Assembly (NCBI RefSeq): GCF_007829875.1
Contig: NZ_VIWV01000001.1
Span: 3,504,501-3,568,500 of the forward strand
Source of the DNA: Streptomyces capillispiralis
Lineage (GTDB): Bacteria; Actinomycetota; Actinomycetes; Streptomycetales; Streptomycetaceae
Reading direction: 5' to 3'
DNA length: 64,000 nt
Part shown: piece after piece, positions 50,876 through 59,106 of the stretch
Numbering within the stretch: position 1 is the stretch's first letter
Layout of the letters: every line of letters starts with the position of its first letter
Program-made: the position numbers and the translations under genes
The notes under the pieces: generated by a model
The model's database searches: none
What the model saw: the letters and a program-made list of their open reading frames with translations, nothing else
What the model was told of the DNA's origin: nothing

Positions 50876-52573
50876 TCAGGTCGTCGACCGACGCCTCCGC
50901 GCCCCCGGACGCCGCTCGCTCGGCCGTGTCACCGGGTCGCCGGCCTCCAGCGCCGCCATCCGCCGGCGCATGCCGAAGTCGGCCAGCGCCTCCGCCAGCT
51001 TGTGCACCGACGGCTCGGGGGCCATGACGTCGACGCGCAGGCCGTGCTCCTCGGCCGTCTTCGCCGTGGCCGGGCCGATACAGGCGATCACCGTCACGTT
51101 GTGCGGCTTGCCCGCGATGCCCACCAGGTTCCGGACCGTCGAGGACGACGTGAACAGCACCGCGTCGAAGCCACCGCCCTTGATCGCCTCACGAGTGTCC
51201 GCGGGCGGCGGCGACGCGCGCACCGTCCGGTAGGCGGTGACGTCGTCGACCTCCCAGCCCAGCTCGATCAGCCCGGCGACCAGGGTCTCCGTGGCGATGT
51301 CGGCGCGGGGGAGGAAGACACGGTCGATCGGGTCGAAGACCGGGTCGTACGGAGGCCAGTCCTCCAGCAGCCCCGCCGCCGACTGCTCGCCGCTCGGCAC
51401 CAGGTCCGGCTTCACGCCGAAGGCGATCAGCGCGTTCGCGGTCTGCTCGCCCACCGCGGCGACCTTGATCCCGGCGAAGGCGCGGGCGTCGAGCCCGTAC
51501 TCCTCGAACTTCTCGCGGACCGCCTTGACCGCGTTGACCGACGTGAAGGCGATCCACTCGTAGCGGCCCGTGACCAAGCCCTTGACCGCCCGCTCCATCT
51601 GCTGGGGCGTGCGCGGCGGCTCGACGGCGATCGTCGGGACCTCGTGCGGCACGGCCCCGTACGACCGCAGCTGGTCGGAGAGCGACGCCGCCTGCTCCTT
51701 CGTACGCGGGACGAGAACCTTCCAGCCGAACAGCGGCTTGGACTCGAACCACGCCAGCCGGTCGCGCTGGGCGGCGGCGGAACGCTCACCGACCACGGCT
51801 ATCACCGGCCGGCCGCCCTCCGGGGACGGCAGCACCTTCGCCTGCTTCAGCGTCTGCGCGATCGTGCCGAGCGTCGCCGTCCAGGTGCGCTGCCGGGTCG
51901 TCGTACCGGCGACGGTCACCGTCAACGGGGTGTCGGGCTTGCGTCCGGCGGACACCAGTTCGCCCGCGGCGGCGGCCACGGAGTCGAGCGTGGTGGAGAC
52001 GACCACCGTGCCGTCCGACGCCCCGACCTCCGTCCAGCACCGGTCGGACGCCGTACGCGCGTCGACGAACCGCACATCCGCGCCCTCGGCGTCACGCAGC
52101 GGCACACCGGCGTACGCGGGCACACCGACGGCGGTGGCGATACCGGGCACGACCTCGAACGGCACCCCGGCCGAGGCGCACGCCAGCATCTCCTCGGCGG
52201 CGTACGTGTCGAGCCCGGGATCACCGGACACCGCACGCACGACCCGCCTGCCGCCCCGTGCGGCCTCCATGACAAGATGTGCGGCATCCCTCACCACGGG
52301 GACACCGGCGGTTGTTGACGCGCCGTCAACAACCGTCAGCTGGGGCGTGCCTGGGCCCGGAACCGACGGATCGGCGTCCGTGTGCACTTCGGCGACGCCC
52401 TGCCTGGCGTGCGTCCGCACGACGTCGAGCACCTCGTGCTCGGCGACGAGGACGTCCGCGTTCGCCAGCGCCTCCACGGCGCGCAGGGTCAGCAGTCCCG
52501 GATCCCCGGGTCCGGCACCGAGGAAGGTGACGTGCCCGTGTTCCGGAGGGGCGGGAAGGGTGGTGGGGCTCAC
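50876..52573 (-). CDS. hemD: Uroporphyrinogen-III synthase fused to C-methyltransferase-like domain
   Basis: The 565-residue protein has an N-terminal CobA/SUMT-like methyltransferase domain (about 10-250: FLGAGPGDPGLLTLRAVEAL and RRVVRAVSGDPGLDTYAAEE) and a C-terminal uroporphyrinogen-III synthase domain (about 285-530: LVPRTKEQAASLSDQLRSYG, IAFTSVNAVKAVREKF, DAVLFTSSSTVRNLVG). HemD closes hydroxymethylbilane into the type III ring; the fused domain would make precorrin-2 for siroheme/cobalamin. The start GTG 52573 overlaps the hemC stop (GTGA). A basic Arg-rich tail ends the protein. Confidence 0.95.
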   Translation of the reverse strand: MSPTTLPAPPEHGHVTFLGAGPGDPGLLTLRAVEALANADVLVAEHEVLDVVRTHARQGVAEVHTDADPSVPGPGTPQLTVVDGASTTAGVPVVRDAAHLVMEAARGGRRVVRAVSGDPGLDTYAAEEMLACASAGVPFEVVPGIATAVGVPAYAGVPLRDAEGADVRFVDARTASDRCWTEVGASDGTVVVSTTLDSVAAAAGELVSAGRKPDTPLTVTVAGTTTRQRTWTATLGTIAQTLKQAKVLPSPEGGRPVIAVVGERSAAAQRDRLAWFESKPLFGWKVLVPRTKEQAASLSDQLRSYGAVPHEVPTIAVEPPRTPQQMERAVKGLVTGRYEWIAFTSVNAVKAVREKFEEYGLDARAFAGIKVAAVGEQTANALIAFGVKPDLVPSGEQSAAGLLEDWPPYDPVFDPIDRVFLPRADIATETLVAGLIELGWEVDDVTAYRTVRASPPPADTREAIKGGGFDAVLFTSSSTVRNLVGIAGKPHNVTVIACIGPATAKTAEEHGLRVDVMAPEPSVHKLAEALADFGMRRRMAALEAGDPVTRPSERRPGARRRRSTT

Positions 52574-53565
52574 TGTGCTCGCTCCCCCATCAGACCGGCC
52601 GCGCCCTGCGCGAGCATCTCGGTGGCGAGTTCGCGACCGAGTGCCATCGCCGCCTCGTGCGTCTCGGGCACGGGACCGGTGGTGGACAGCTGCACCAGCG
52701 TCGAGCCGTCGGTCGTGCCGACGACGCCGCGCAGGCGCATTTCCTTGACAGTCTGCCTGTCGGCCTGGGAGACCCCCCGCTCGAACGGTGCCGAGAGCGG
52801 GGGGAGGTCGGCCAGCGCGCCCACAGGGGCGGAGCAGCCGGCCTCCAGGGCGGCGAGCAGGGACCGCTCGGCCGTCACGGCGACCCGGGTGAGGGGGTCG
52901 TCGAGCTCGGCGAGCGCGGCGATGAGATCCGCGTCGTCCGCGGCGCACTCGATCGCCAGTGCCCCCTGGCCGGGGGCGGGCAGAACCGTGTCGACCGACA
53001 GGAAGTCGGTCACCTCGTCACCGCGTCCGATCCGGTTCAGTCCGGCGGCCGCCAGCACCACCGCGTCCAGTTCGCCCTTCATGACGTACCCGATGCGGGT
53101 GTCGACGTTGCCCCGGATCGGGACCGTCTCGATGTCCAGGCCGTGGCCGCGCGCGTACGCGTTCAGCTGCGCCATGCGGCGCGGCGAACCCGTACCGATG
53201 CGCGCGCCGCGCGGCAGGTCGGCCAGCTTCAGCGCGTCCCTCGCCACGATCACGTCCCGCGGGTCCTCGCGGACCGGGACCGCGGCCAGGACCAGCCCGT
53301 CGGGCTGCGCCGTCGGCAGGTCCTTCAGCGAGTGCACCGCGAAGTCCACCTCGCCCCGCGCCAGCGCCTCGCGCAGCGCGGCGACGAACACGCCCGTGCC
53401 GCCGATCTGCGCGAGGTGCTCGCGCGAGACGTCACCGTACGTGGTGATCTCGACGAGCTCGACGGGCCGTCCGGTCACCTGGCTCACGGCATCCGCCACC
53501 TGCCCGGACTGGGCCATGGCGAGCTTGCTGCGCCTGGTCCCCAGCCTCAGTGCCTTCTCAGTCAT
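52570..53565 (-). CDS. hemC: Porphobilinogen deaminase (hydroxymethylbilane synthase)
   Basis: The 331-residue enzyme polymerises four porphobilinogens. It opens LRLGTRRSKLAMAQSGQVADA, has SLKDLPTAQPDG (substrate contacts), PRGARIGTGSPRRMAQL and the cofactor-binding Cys in LEAGCSAPVGALA. The length and motifs match the family. It is in the rex-hemA-hemC-hemD operon: its ATG at 53565 overlaps the hemA stop (ATGA) and its own stop overlaps hemD (GTGA), so production is coupled. Confidence 0.96.
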   Translation of the reverse strand: MTEKALRLGTRRSKLAMAQSGQVADAVSQVTGRPVELVEITTYGDVSREHLAQIGGTGVFVAALREALARGEVDFAVHSLKDLPTAQPDGLVLAAVPVREDPRDVIVARDALKLADLPRGARIGTGSPRRMAQLNAYARGHGLDIETVPIRGNVDTRIGYVMKGELDAVVLAAAGLNRIGRGDEVTDFLSVDTVLPAPGQGALAIECAADDADLIAALAELDDPLTRVAVTAERSLLAALEAGCSAPVGALADLPPLSAPFERGVSQADRQTVKEMRLRGVVGTTDGSTLVQLSTTGPVPETHEAAMALGRELATEMLAQGAAGLMGERAQ

Positions 53566-55268
53566 GCCGGCCCTCGGTTCTGTGCGTTCATCTCGGTGCT
53601 TTCCTCGGCGCGGGAGACGGAGGCCACCGTCTCGGGGTCGAGGTCGAACAGGGTGCGCAGCGCGTCCGCGTACCCGGCGCCGCCGGGCTCGGCCGCGAGC
53701 TGCTTGACCCGTACCGTCGGCGCGTGCAACAGCTTGTCGACCACCCGCCGCACGGTCTGGGTGATCTCCGCGCGGTGCTTGTCGTCCAGGCCGGGAAGCC
53801 GCCCTTCGAGGCGGGCGATCTCACCGGCCACCACATCGGCCGCCATCGTGCGCAGGGCGACCACGGTCGGCGTGATGCGCGCCGCCCGCTGGGCCGCCCC
53901 GAACGCGGCGACCTCGTCGGAGACGATACGCCGCACCTGGTCCACATCGGCAGCCATCGGGGCGTCCGCGGAGGCCTCGGCGAGCGATTCGATGTCGACC
54001 AGGCGCACACCGGCGAGGCGGTGCGCGGCCGCGTCGATGTCGCGCGGCATGGCGAGGTCCAGCAGGAAGAGCACGGGCTCGGGGCGCGGCGGCTCGGCCA
54101 CCGGCTCCGGGCGGCGCCGCTCGGGGATCCGGCCGACCGCGGACGCGGTCGCGGCCAGCGCGCCGATCAGCTCGGCGTCGGCCTCCGGGCCGGTGGCCCG
54201 GGCGGCCTCGCGGCGGTCGACGGTGCCGCCCGCGGCCCACGCGGCGTGCTGCTCCAGCGTGGCGGCGTCCATGCCGGCGACCGCGGCCTCCCCCATGACG
54301 GAGAAGCCGGGCTGTACGGCGGACAGGTCCAGCGGGCAGTTCTCGTCGGCAGCGGCGGCGGCGGCCCCCGCGGCGGGAGCGGCCGGGGCGGCAGGTGCGG
54401 GCCCGGTGACGGGCGGCTGCTCCCCGATCCGGTTCTCGACGCCCCCGGCGATCGCGTCGGCCGTCAGGACCAGTCCGGTCGCGCCGGTGCAGGAGACGAC
54501 CACATCTGCACGTGTCAGCTCGAACGGCACCGATCCCATCGGTACCGCGCGGGCCAGCACGTCCGTGTCGTCGCCCTCGCCCAGTATCCGCGCGAGCCGC
54601 TCGGCGCGCTCCTGCGTGCGGTTGGCGATCACGACCTCGGCTACACCGGCCCGGGCGAGCGTGGCCGCGGCCAGCGACGACATCGAGCCGGCGCCGATGA
54701 CCAGGGCCTTCTTGTCCCGGGCCCACGCCTCGACGGGCGTGCCGAGGGCCAGCTGCTCCAGGCCGAAGGTGACCAGGGACTGCCCGGCGCGGTCGATGCC
54801 GGTCTCGGAGTGGGCGCGCTTGCCGACCCTGAGCGCCTGCTGGAACAGGTCGTTCAGCAGCCGTCCGGCGGTGTGCAGCTCCTGGGCGCGGGCGAGCGAG
54901 TCCTTGATCTGGCCGAGGATCTGCCCCTCGCCCACGACCATCGAGTCCAGCCCGCAGGCCACCGAGAACAGGTGGTGGACGGCCCGGTCCTCGTAGTGCA
55001 CGTAGAGATAGGGAGTGAGTTCCTCCAGGCCGACCCCGCTGTGCAGGGCGAGCAGCGTGGACAGCTCGGCGACACCCGCGTGGAACTTGTCCACGTCGGC
55101 GTACAGCTCGATGCGGTTGCAGGTGGCCAGGACCGCGCCCTCGGCGGCCGGCTCGGCGGCGACCGTGTCCTGCAACAGCTTGACCTGCGCGTCCGCGCTC
55201 AGCGAGGCCCGCTCCAGCACGCTGACCGGGGCGCTGCGGTGGCTCAGTCCGACGACGAGGAGACTCAT
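53562..55268 (-). CDS. hemA: Glutamyl-tRNA reductase
   Basis: The 568-residue enzyme reduces Glu-tRNA to glutamate-1-semialdehyde with NADPH. The catalytic Cys lies in LATCNRIELYADV (about 50), the metal-site His region in LYVHYEDRAVHHLFSVACG, the NADPH motif in ALVIGAGSMSSLAAATLARAG. An Ala/Pro-rich insertion of about 110 residues (about 290-400) splits the nucleotide domain, as in other Streptomyces HemA proteins; standard ones are about 430 residues. ATG at 55268 overlaps the rex stop codon. Confidence 0.96.
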   Translation of the reverse strand: MSLLVVGLSHRSAPVSVLERASLSADAQVKLLQDTVAAEPAAEGAVLATCNRIELYADVDKFHAGVAELSTLLALHSGVGLEELTPYLYVHYEDRAVHHLFSVACGLDSMVVGEGQILGQIKDSLARAQELHTAGRLLNDLFQQALRVGKRAHSETGIDRAGQSLVTFGLEQLALGTPVEAWARDKKALVIGAGSMSSLAAATLARAGVAEVVIANRTQERAERLARILGEGDDTDVLARAVPMGSVPFELTRADVVVSCTGATGLVLTADAIAGGVENRIGEQPPVTGPAPAAPAAPAAGAAAAAADENCPLDLSAVQPGFSVMGEAAVAGMDAATLEQHAAWAAGGTVDRREAARATGPEADAELIGALAATASAVGRIPERRRPEPVAEPPRPEPVLFLLDLAMPRDIDAAAHRLAGVRLVDIESLAEASADAPMAADVDQVRRIVSDEVAAFGAAQRAARITPTVVALRTMAADVVAGEIARLEGRLPGLDDKHRAEITQTVRRVVDKLLHAPTVRVKQLAAEPGGAGYADALRTLFDLDPETVASVSRAEESTEMNAQNRGPA

Positions 55269-56041
55269 GCCGGCATCACGGCGGGTACGTCCCCGTCGGG
55301 CCCCTGGTCGGTGGCGGAGTCGGTGCGGGGGGCGGCCGGGACGGCGGCGGAGTCGGCCGCGGCGGTGGCGCCGGCCTCCTCGCCGGCCTTGCGCTGCTCG
55401 TGGAAGGCGAGGATCTGCAGCTCGATGGAGAGGTCGACCTTGCGCACGTCGACGCCGTCCGGCACGGACAGCACGGTCGGCGCGAAGTTCAGGATGGAGG
55501 TGACACCGGCGGCCACGAGCCGGTCGCAGACCTGCTGGGCGGCACCGGCGGGGGTGGCGATCACGCCGATCGACACGCCGTTGTCCGTGATGATCGACTC
55601 CAGCTCGTCGGTGTGCTGGACCGGGATCCCGGCGACGGGCTTTCCGGCCATCGCGGGGTCGGCGTCGATCAGCGCGGCGACCCGGAAGCCGCGGGAGGCG
55701 AACCCGCCGTAGTTGGCGAGGGCGGCGCCGAGGTTGCCGATACCGACGATCACGACCGGCCAGTCCTGGGTCAGGCCCAGCTCGCGGGAGATCTGGTAGA
55801 CGAGATACTCGACGTCGTAGCCGACGCCCCTGGTCCCGTAGGAGCCCAGGTAGGAGAAGTCCTTGCGCAGCTTCGCGGAGTTGACCCCCGCGGCGGCCGC
55901 CAGCTCCTCCGAGGAGACCGTGGGCACCGAGCGCTCCGAGAGCGCGGTGAGGGCGCGGAGGTACAGCGGAAGACGGGCGACGGTGGCCTCGGGAATCCCT
56001 CGGCTACGGGTCGCCGGTCGGTGAGTTCGGCCAGTTGCCAC
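55265..56041 (-). CDS. rex: Redox-sensing transcriptional repressor Rex
   Basis: The 258-residue protein has a winged helix N-terminus (LPLYLRALTALSERSVPTVS, AAAAGVNSAKLRKDFSYLGS, YGTRGVGYDVEYL) and a Rossmann domain binding NADH (VVIVGIGNLGAALANYGGF, RVAALIDADPAMAG). When NADH rises, Rex leaves its operator. The GTG at 56041 gives the family start MATGRTHRPATRSRGIPE. The C-terminal tail (DQGPDGDVPAVMPA) is conserved in streptomycetes. It heads the rex-hemACD operon; a Rex box lies about 80 bases upstream. Confidence 0.97.
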   Translation of the reverse strand: MATGRTHRPATRSRGIPEATVARLPLYLRALTALSERSVPTVSSEELAAAAGVNSAKLRKDFSYLGSYGTRGVGYDVEYLVYQISRELGLTQDWPVVIVGIGNLGAALANYGGFASRGFRVAALIDADPAMAGKPVAGIPVQHTDELESIITDNGVSIGVIATPAGAAQQVCDRLVAAGVTSILNFAPTVLSVPDGVDVRKVDLSIELQILAFHEQRKAGEEAGATAAADSAAVPAAPRTDSATDQGPDGDVPAVMPA

Positions 56042-56117
56042 GGTGCTCCTGCGGGTAGAGCGGGGCTTCAGGCGGTCATACGTCCCCGGACCGCCCCGTC
56101 GAATGCAGGCTATGTCT

Positions 56118-56135
56118 TTGTGAACGCGTGCACAA
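56118..56135 (-). promoter_or_regulatory. Rex operator (ROP) upstream of rex-hemACD
   Basis: TTGTGAACGCGTGCACAA matches the Rex operator consensus TTGTGAA-N4-TTCACAA with one mismatch. It is 77 bases upstream of the GTG of rex and probably overlaps the promoter, giving autoregulation and NADH-dependent hem expression. Confidence 0.9.
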
Positions 56136-56320
56136 AGATTGTGTCCGATTTGCCCGGCCAACGTGACCGGGGTCACGCGCCCCCGGCGCACTTGTGGGGA
56201 ACCGGCGCACACGCGCCACCGTTCCTTGTCTTCTGGGGGCAAAACCGCACACTCTCCTCCGTGAATCCCGCCCCCGAGACCTGGCCACCATCGATCCTAA
56301 GCGACTCCCGCGCCCCATTG

Positions 56321-56336
56321 GACTGACCGGTCAGTC
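56321..56336. promoter_or_regulatory. Palindrome overlapping the glutaredoxin stop codon
   Basis: GACTGACC-GGTCAGTC is a perfect 16-bp palindrome that covers the minus-strand stop codon at 56331. It could be a protein site or a small terminator stem; its role is unknown. Confidence 0.4.
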
Positions 56337-56618
56337 GCCGAGGGCCTTGCGGAGACGGTCCTCGTTCACGCGCCAGAAGGTGTGCTGCGCCCCGTCGACC
56401 AGGACCACGGGGATCTGCTCCCAGTACCGCTCGTACAGCTCGCGGTCCTCGGTGATGTCCTTCGACTCCCACGGCACGCCGAGCTCCGCGCACACCTTCT
56501 CCACCACCACCTGCGCGTCGTCGCACAGATGGCAGCCGGGCTTGCGCACGAGGGTGACGAGCCGGTCCCGCGGGGCGGCCGGGGTGTTGCGGCGGAAGAG
56601 AGGGCTCATGTCCGCCAT
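56331..56618 (-). CDS. Glutaredoxin family protein
   Basis: The 95-residue protein has a thioredoxin-fold core: LVTLVRKPGCHLCDDAQVVV with a CxxC redox site (about 29-32), WESKDITEDREL and a cis-Pro in IPVVLVDG. It resembles the DUF836/glutaredoxin-2-like group of small redox proteins. It lies upstream of rex on the same strand and may be near redox control; no direct Rex link is seen. ATG 56618 or 56609. Confidence 0.88.
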   Translation of the reverse strand: MADMSPLFRRNTPAAPRDRLVTLVRKPGCHLCDDAQVVVEKVCAELGVPWESKDITEDRELYERYWEQIPVVLVDGAQHTFWRVNEDRLRKALGD

Positions 56619-56701
56619 TGTCGCGCGCGTCGTAACGGCACGGACCCGCGGAGTTCACGACGTTCGAACCTCGCGGCTCCGGAACGGCCGAACGGACTGG
56701 C

Positions 56702-56707
56702 TATGCT
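56702..56707 (+). promoter_or_regulatory. Possible -10 element for leaderless HAD gene
   Basis: TATGCT ends 6 bases before the ATG at 56714. A transcription start there would fall at the start codon, suggesting a leaderless mRNA. No clear -35 is visible. Confidence 0.35.
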
Positions 56708-56713
56708 CACGCC

Positions 56714-57625
56714 ATGGCCGCTCTAGGATGGCTCACTCCCCGTAGGCGCTCAGCCACGGCCCGGAGTGTGTTGGCAGGCGAGGCCTCGGCGGAGGCAGCA
56801 CGCAAGTCCACCCAGGAAGTTCACGAACGCGAACCGGAATTCCCGGTGCCCGGCGACGAACGGGCCGCCGCGTTCTTCGACCTGGACAACACGGTGATGC
56901 AGGGCGCCGCCCTGTTCCACTTCGGCAGGGGCCTGTACAAGCGGAAGTTCTTCGACACCCGCGACCTCGCCCGGTTCGCCTGGCAGCAGGCGTGGTTCCG
57001 GCTGGCCGGGGTCGAGGACCCCGAGCACATGCAGGACGCCCGCGACTCGGCGCTCTCCATCGTCCAGGGCCACCGCGTCTCCGAGCTCCAGTCCATCGGC
57101 GAGGAGATCTACGACGAGTACATGGCCGAGCGGATCTGGCCCGGGACCAGGGCGCTGGCCCAGGCGCACCTGGACGCGGGCCAGCGGGTGTGGCTGGTCA
57201 CGGCGGCACCCGTGGAGATCGCCACGGTGATCGCCCGCCGGCTGGGGCTGACCGGGGCGCTGGGGACGGTCGCGGAGTCGGTCGACGGCGTGTACACGGG
57301 CAAACTCGTGGGCGAGCCGCTGCACGGCCCGGCGAAGGCGGAGGCGGTACGCGCCCTGGCGCTGGCGGAGGAACTGGACCTGGGCCGCTGCGCGGCCTAC
57401 AGCGACTCGCACAACGACATCCCGATGCTGTCGCTGGTGGGCCACCCCTACGCGATCAACCCCGACGCCAAGCTCCGCAAGCACGCGCGCCGCATGGACT
57501 GGCGCCTGCGCGACTACCGCACCGGCCGCAAGGCGGCCAAGGTCGGCATCCCGGCGGCGGCGGGCGTGGGCGCGGTGGCCGGCGGCACGGCGGCGGCCAT
57601 CGCCCTCCACCGCAAGCGCCGCTGA
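56714..57625 (+). CDS. HAD family hydrolase (SerB-like, HAD-IB)
   Basis: The 303-residue protein has the HAD motif I FFDLDNTVMQGAALF (about 54-68), motif II in WLVTAAPVEI and motif IV SDSHNDIPMLSLVG. It belongs to the HAD-IB group with phosphoserine phosphatase-like folds. A first 45 residues with Arg and Ala/Glu-rich helix and a C-terminal Gly/Ala helix (VGIPAAAGVGAVAGGTAAAI) suggest membrane association. ATG at 56714; likely leaderless. It precedes bldN, with 440 bases between; a direct functional link is unknown. Confidence 0.9.
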   Translation: MAALGWLTPRRRSATARSVLAGEASAEAARKSTQEVHEREPEFPVPGDERAAAFFDLDNTVMQGAALFHFGRGLYKRKFFDTRDLARFAWQQAWFRLAGVEDPEHMQDARDSALSIVQGHRVSELQSIGEEIYDEYMAERIWPGTRALAQAHLDAGQRVWLVTAAPVEIATVIARRLGLTGALGTVAESVDGVYTGKLVGEPLHGPAKAEAVRALALAEELDLGRCAAYSDSHNDIPMLSLVGHPYAINPDAKLRKHARRMDWRLRDYRTGRKAAKVGIPAAAGVGAVAGGTAAAIALHRKRR

Positions 57626-58067
57626 CCCCACCCGCTCCCGCTTCCGCACCCGGGGGCACCGGGTCGCGCACCATCCCCCGCACCGGTCAACACCAGCACC
57701 GCACACCCCCGCGCCCCCACCCCTGATCACCCCGGACCGAAACCCCCGCCCCGCCCGCGAACACGGCCAATCCAACTGCCGTACCCCGCAACCCCCCTGT
57801 CCAGTCCTGTTGGCTGCACACGGCCACAACTCGCCCCAGAGGCACCCCGAACACGAAACATTCCGATCAACATCCGGTCACCATCCGGCACTTGATCGCA
57901 CGTCAACCGGTTACGGAAGCGACGTAACCGGTGATTTGAGCAACTGGGTGTAGCAGAGCCTGTACGAAGCGTTATTCTCCTCAGACGCAATTCGGTACCC
58001 GCCCGTCGCTACGACGGGTGAATGGTCCCGCACTGCACGTGATGAAAGCTCTGCCTCTGGGAGTCCC
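57626..58067. other. bldN promoter and leader region
   Basis: These 442 bases are AT-richer near 57.9-58.0 kb. They contain an inverted repeat (57906-57932) and a small hairpin (58002-58018, CCCGTCG-CTA-CGACGGG). Developmental control of bldN must act here; I find no clear BldD box. Confidence 0.6.
57906..57932. promoter_or_regulatory. Perfect inverted repeat upstream of bldN
   Basis: ACCGGTTACG and CGTAACCGGT are 10-bp arms separated by 7 bases. It lies 136 bases before the start codon and may be an operator. It does not match the BldD consensus I recall. Confidence 0.5.
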
Positions 58068-58847
58068 GTGTACCCACACGTCGGGGTTGACGCCTCGGGC
58101 CTGGCTACGCTGCGCGCGACAGTCGCGACAGCCCGAGACATGTTGCGCGGCATCGTCCCCACCGCGCACACCGTCCCCGCATTCGCCACCGCCCCCGCCG
58201 GCCCGTGCTACGCCCTCGCCGACGGCACCGCCGCGGTCGGCAGACGAGGGCGACCCTCCGGTGCCGCCACCACGGTCCGCCGGCCCGCCGCCGACAGCGA
58301 CAGCGCCCGGATGATGGACCTCGTGGAGCGCGCCCAGGCCGGCGAGGCCGAGGCCTTCGGACGGCTCTACGACCAGTACAGCGACACCGTGTACCGGTAC
58401 ATCTACTACCGCGTCGGCGGGAAGGCGACCGCCGAGGACCTCACCAGCGAGACCTTCCTGCGGGCACTGCGCCGCATCGGCACCTTCACCTGGCAGGGCC
58501 GTGACTTCGGCGCCTGGCTGGTGACCATCGCCCGCAACCTGGTCGCCGACCACTTCAAGTCCAGCCGCTTCCGCCTCGAGGTCACCACCGGGGAGATGCT
58601 CGACGCCAACGAGGTCGAACGCTCCCCCGAGGATTCCGTTCTCGAGTCCCTGTCCAATGCCGCCCTCCTCGATGCCGTACGACGACTCAACCCCCAACAG
58701 CAGGAGTGCGTCACGCTCCGATTTCTCCAGGGCCTGTCCGTCGCCGAGACCGCCCGCGTGATGGGCAAGAACGAAGGCGCCATCAAGACCCTCCAGTACC
58801 GGGCCGTCCGCACCCTCGCCCGACTGCTCCCCGAAGACGCCCGCTGA
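58068..58847 (+). CDS. bldN: ECF RNA polymerase sigma factor BldN
   Basis: The 259-residue protein is the developmental sigma factor with an N-terminal pro-sequence of about 85 residues (MYPHVGVDASGLATLRATVA start), then region 2 (LYDQYSDTVYRYIYYRVGG, LTSETFLRALRRIGTFTWQG) and region 4 (LNPQQQECVTLRFLQGLSV, GAIKTLQYRAVRTLARLLPE). In S. coelicolor BldN is made as an inactive precursor and needs proteolytic processing; it drives chaplin, rodlin and bldM genes. The GTG 58068 has GGGAG 5 bases upstream. The anti-sigma factor gene rsbN follows. Confidence 0.95.
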   Translation: MYPHVGVDASGLATLRATVATARDMLRGIVPTAHTVPAFATAPAGPCYALADGTAAVGRRGRPSGAATTVRRPAADSDSARMMDLVERAQAGEAEAFGRLYDQYSDTVYRYIYYRVGGKATAEDLTSETFLRALRRIGTFTWQGRDFGAWLVTIARNLVADHFKSSRFRLEVTTGEMLDANEVERSPEDSVLESLSNAALLDAVRRLNPQQQECVTLRFLQGLSVAETARVMGKNEGAIKTLQYRAVRTLARLLPEDAR

Positions 58848-58948
58848 CCCGCCGACCCGAACCACCCCCGTCGGCGGCACACGTTCCGCGACACCCAACT
58901 CACCGTACGTGAAACTCCGTTGGCTTACGCATTCGCCCATCCGGCGTG

Positions 58949-58977
58949 CGTAACCCAAGTGCCGCGCCACTCGTTGT
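58949..58977 (+). promoter_or_regulatory. BldN-type ECF promoter upstream of rsbN
   Basis: CGTAAC (58949-58954), 17-nt spacer, CGTTGT (58972-58977) resembles the sigma-BldN consensus as I remember it (CGTAAC, about 16, CGTTGA). It lies 130 bases before the rsbN start and fits a known feedback in which BldN activates its own anti-sigma factor. Confidence 0.6.
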
Positions 58978-59106
58978 GCGGGATACAGGCTCCCTGTGGT
59001 CACCCCCTGACCGACTTCGATCACTCGATCGTGTGGCCTTGGTCAGGGCGGGAACCCTCAGGACCCCCTGGGGAGTCGACCGTCATGACGAGAGGAGGTG
59101 CCGCCA

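Noticed and set aside
53550..55712. A 720-codon frame antisense to hemA and rex
   Set aside because: Gly/Arg/Asp-rich with no domains; hemA and rex are certain.
57906..57932. BldD box upstream of bldN
   Set aside because: The repeat spacing does not fit the TnACnC(A/T)GnGTnA consensus.
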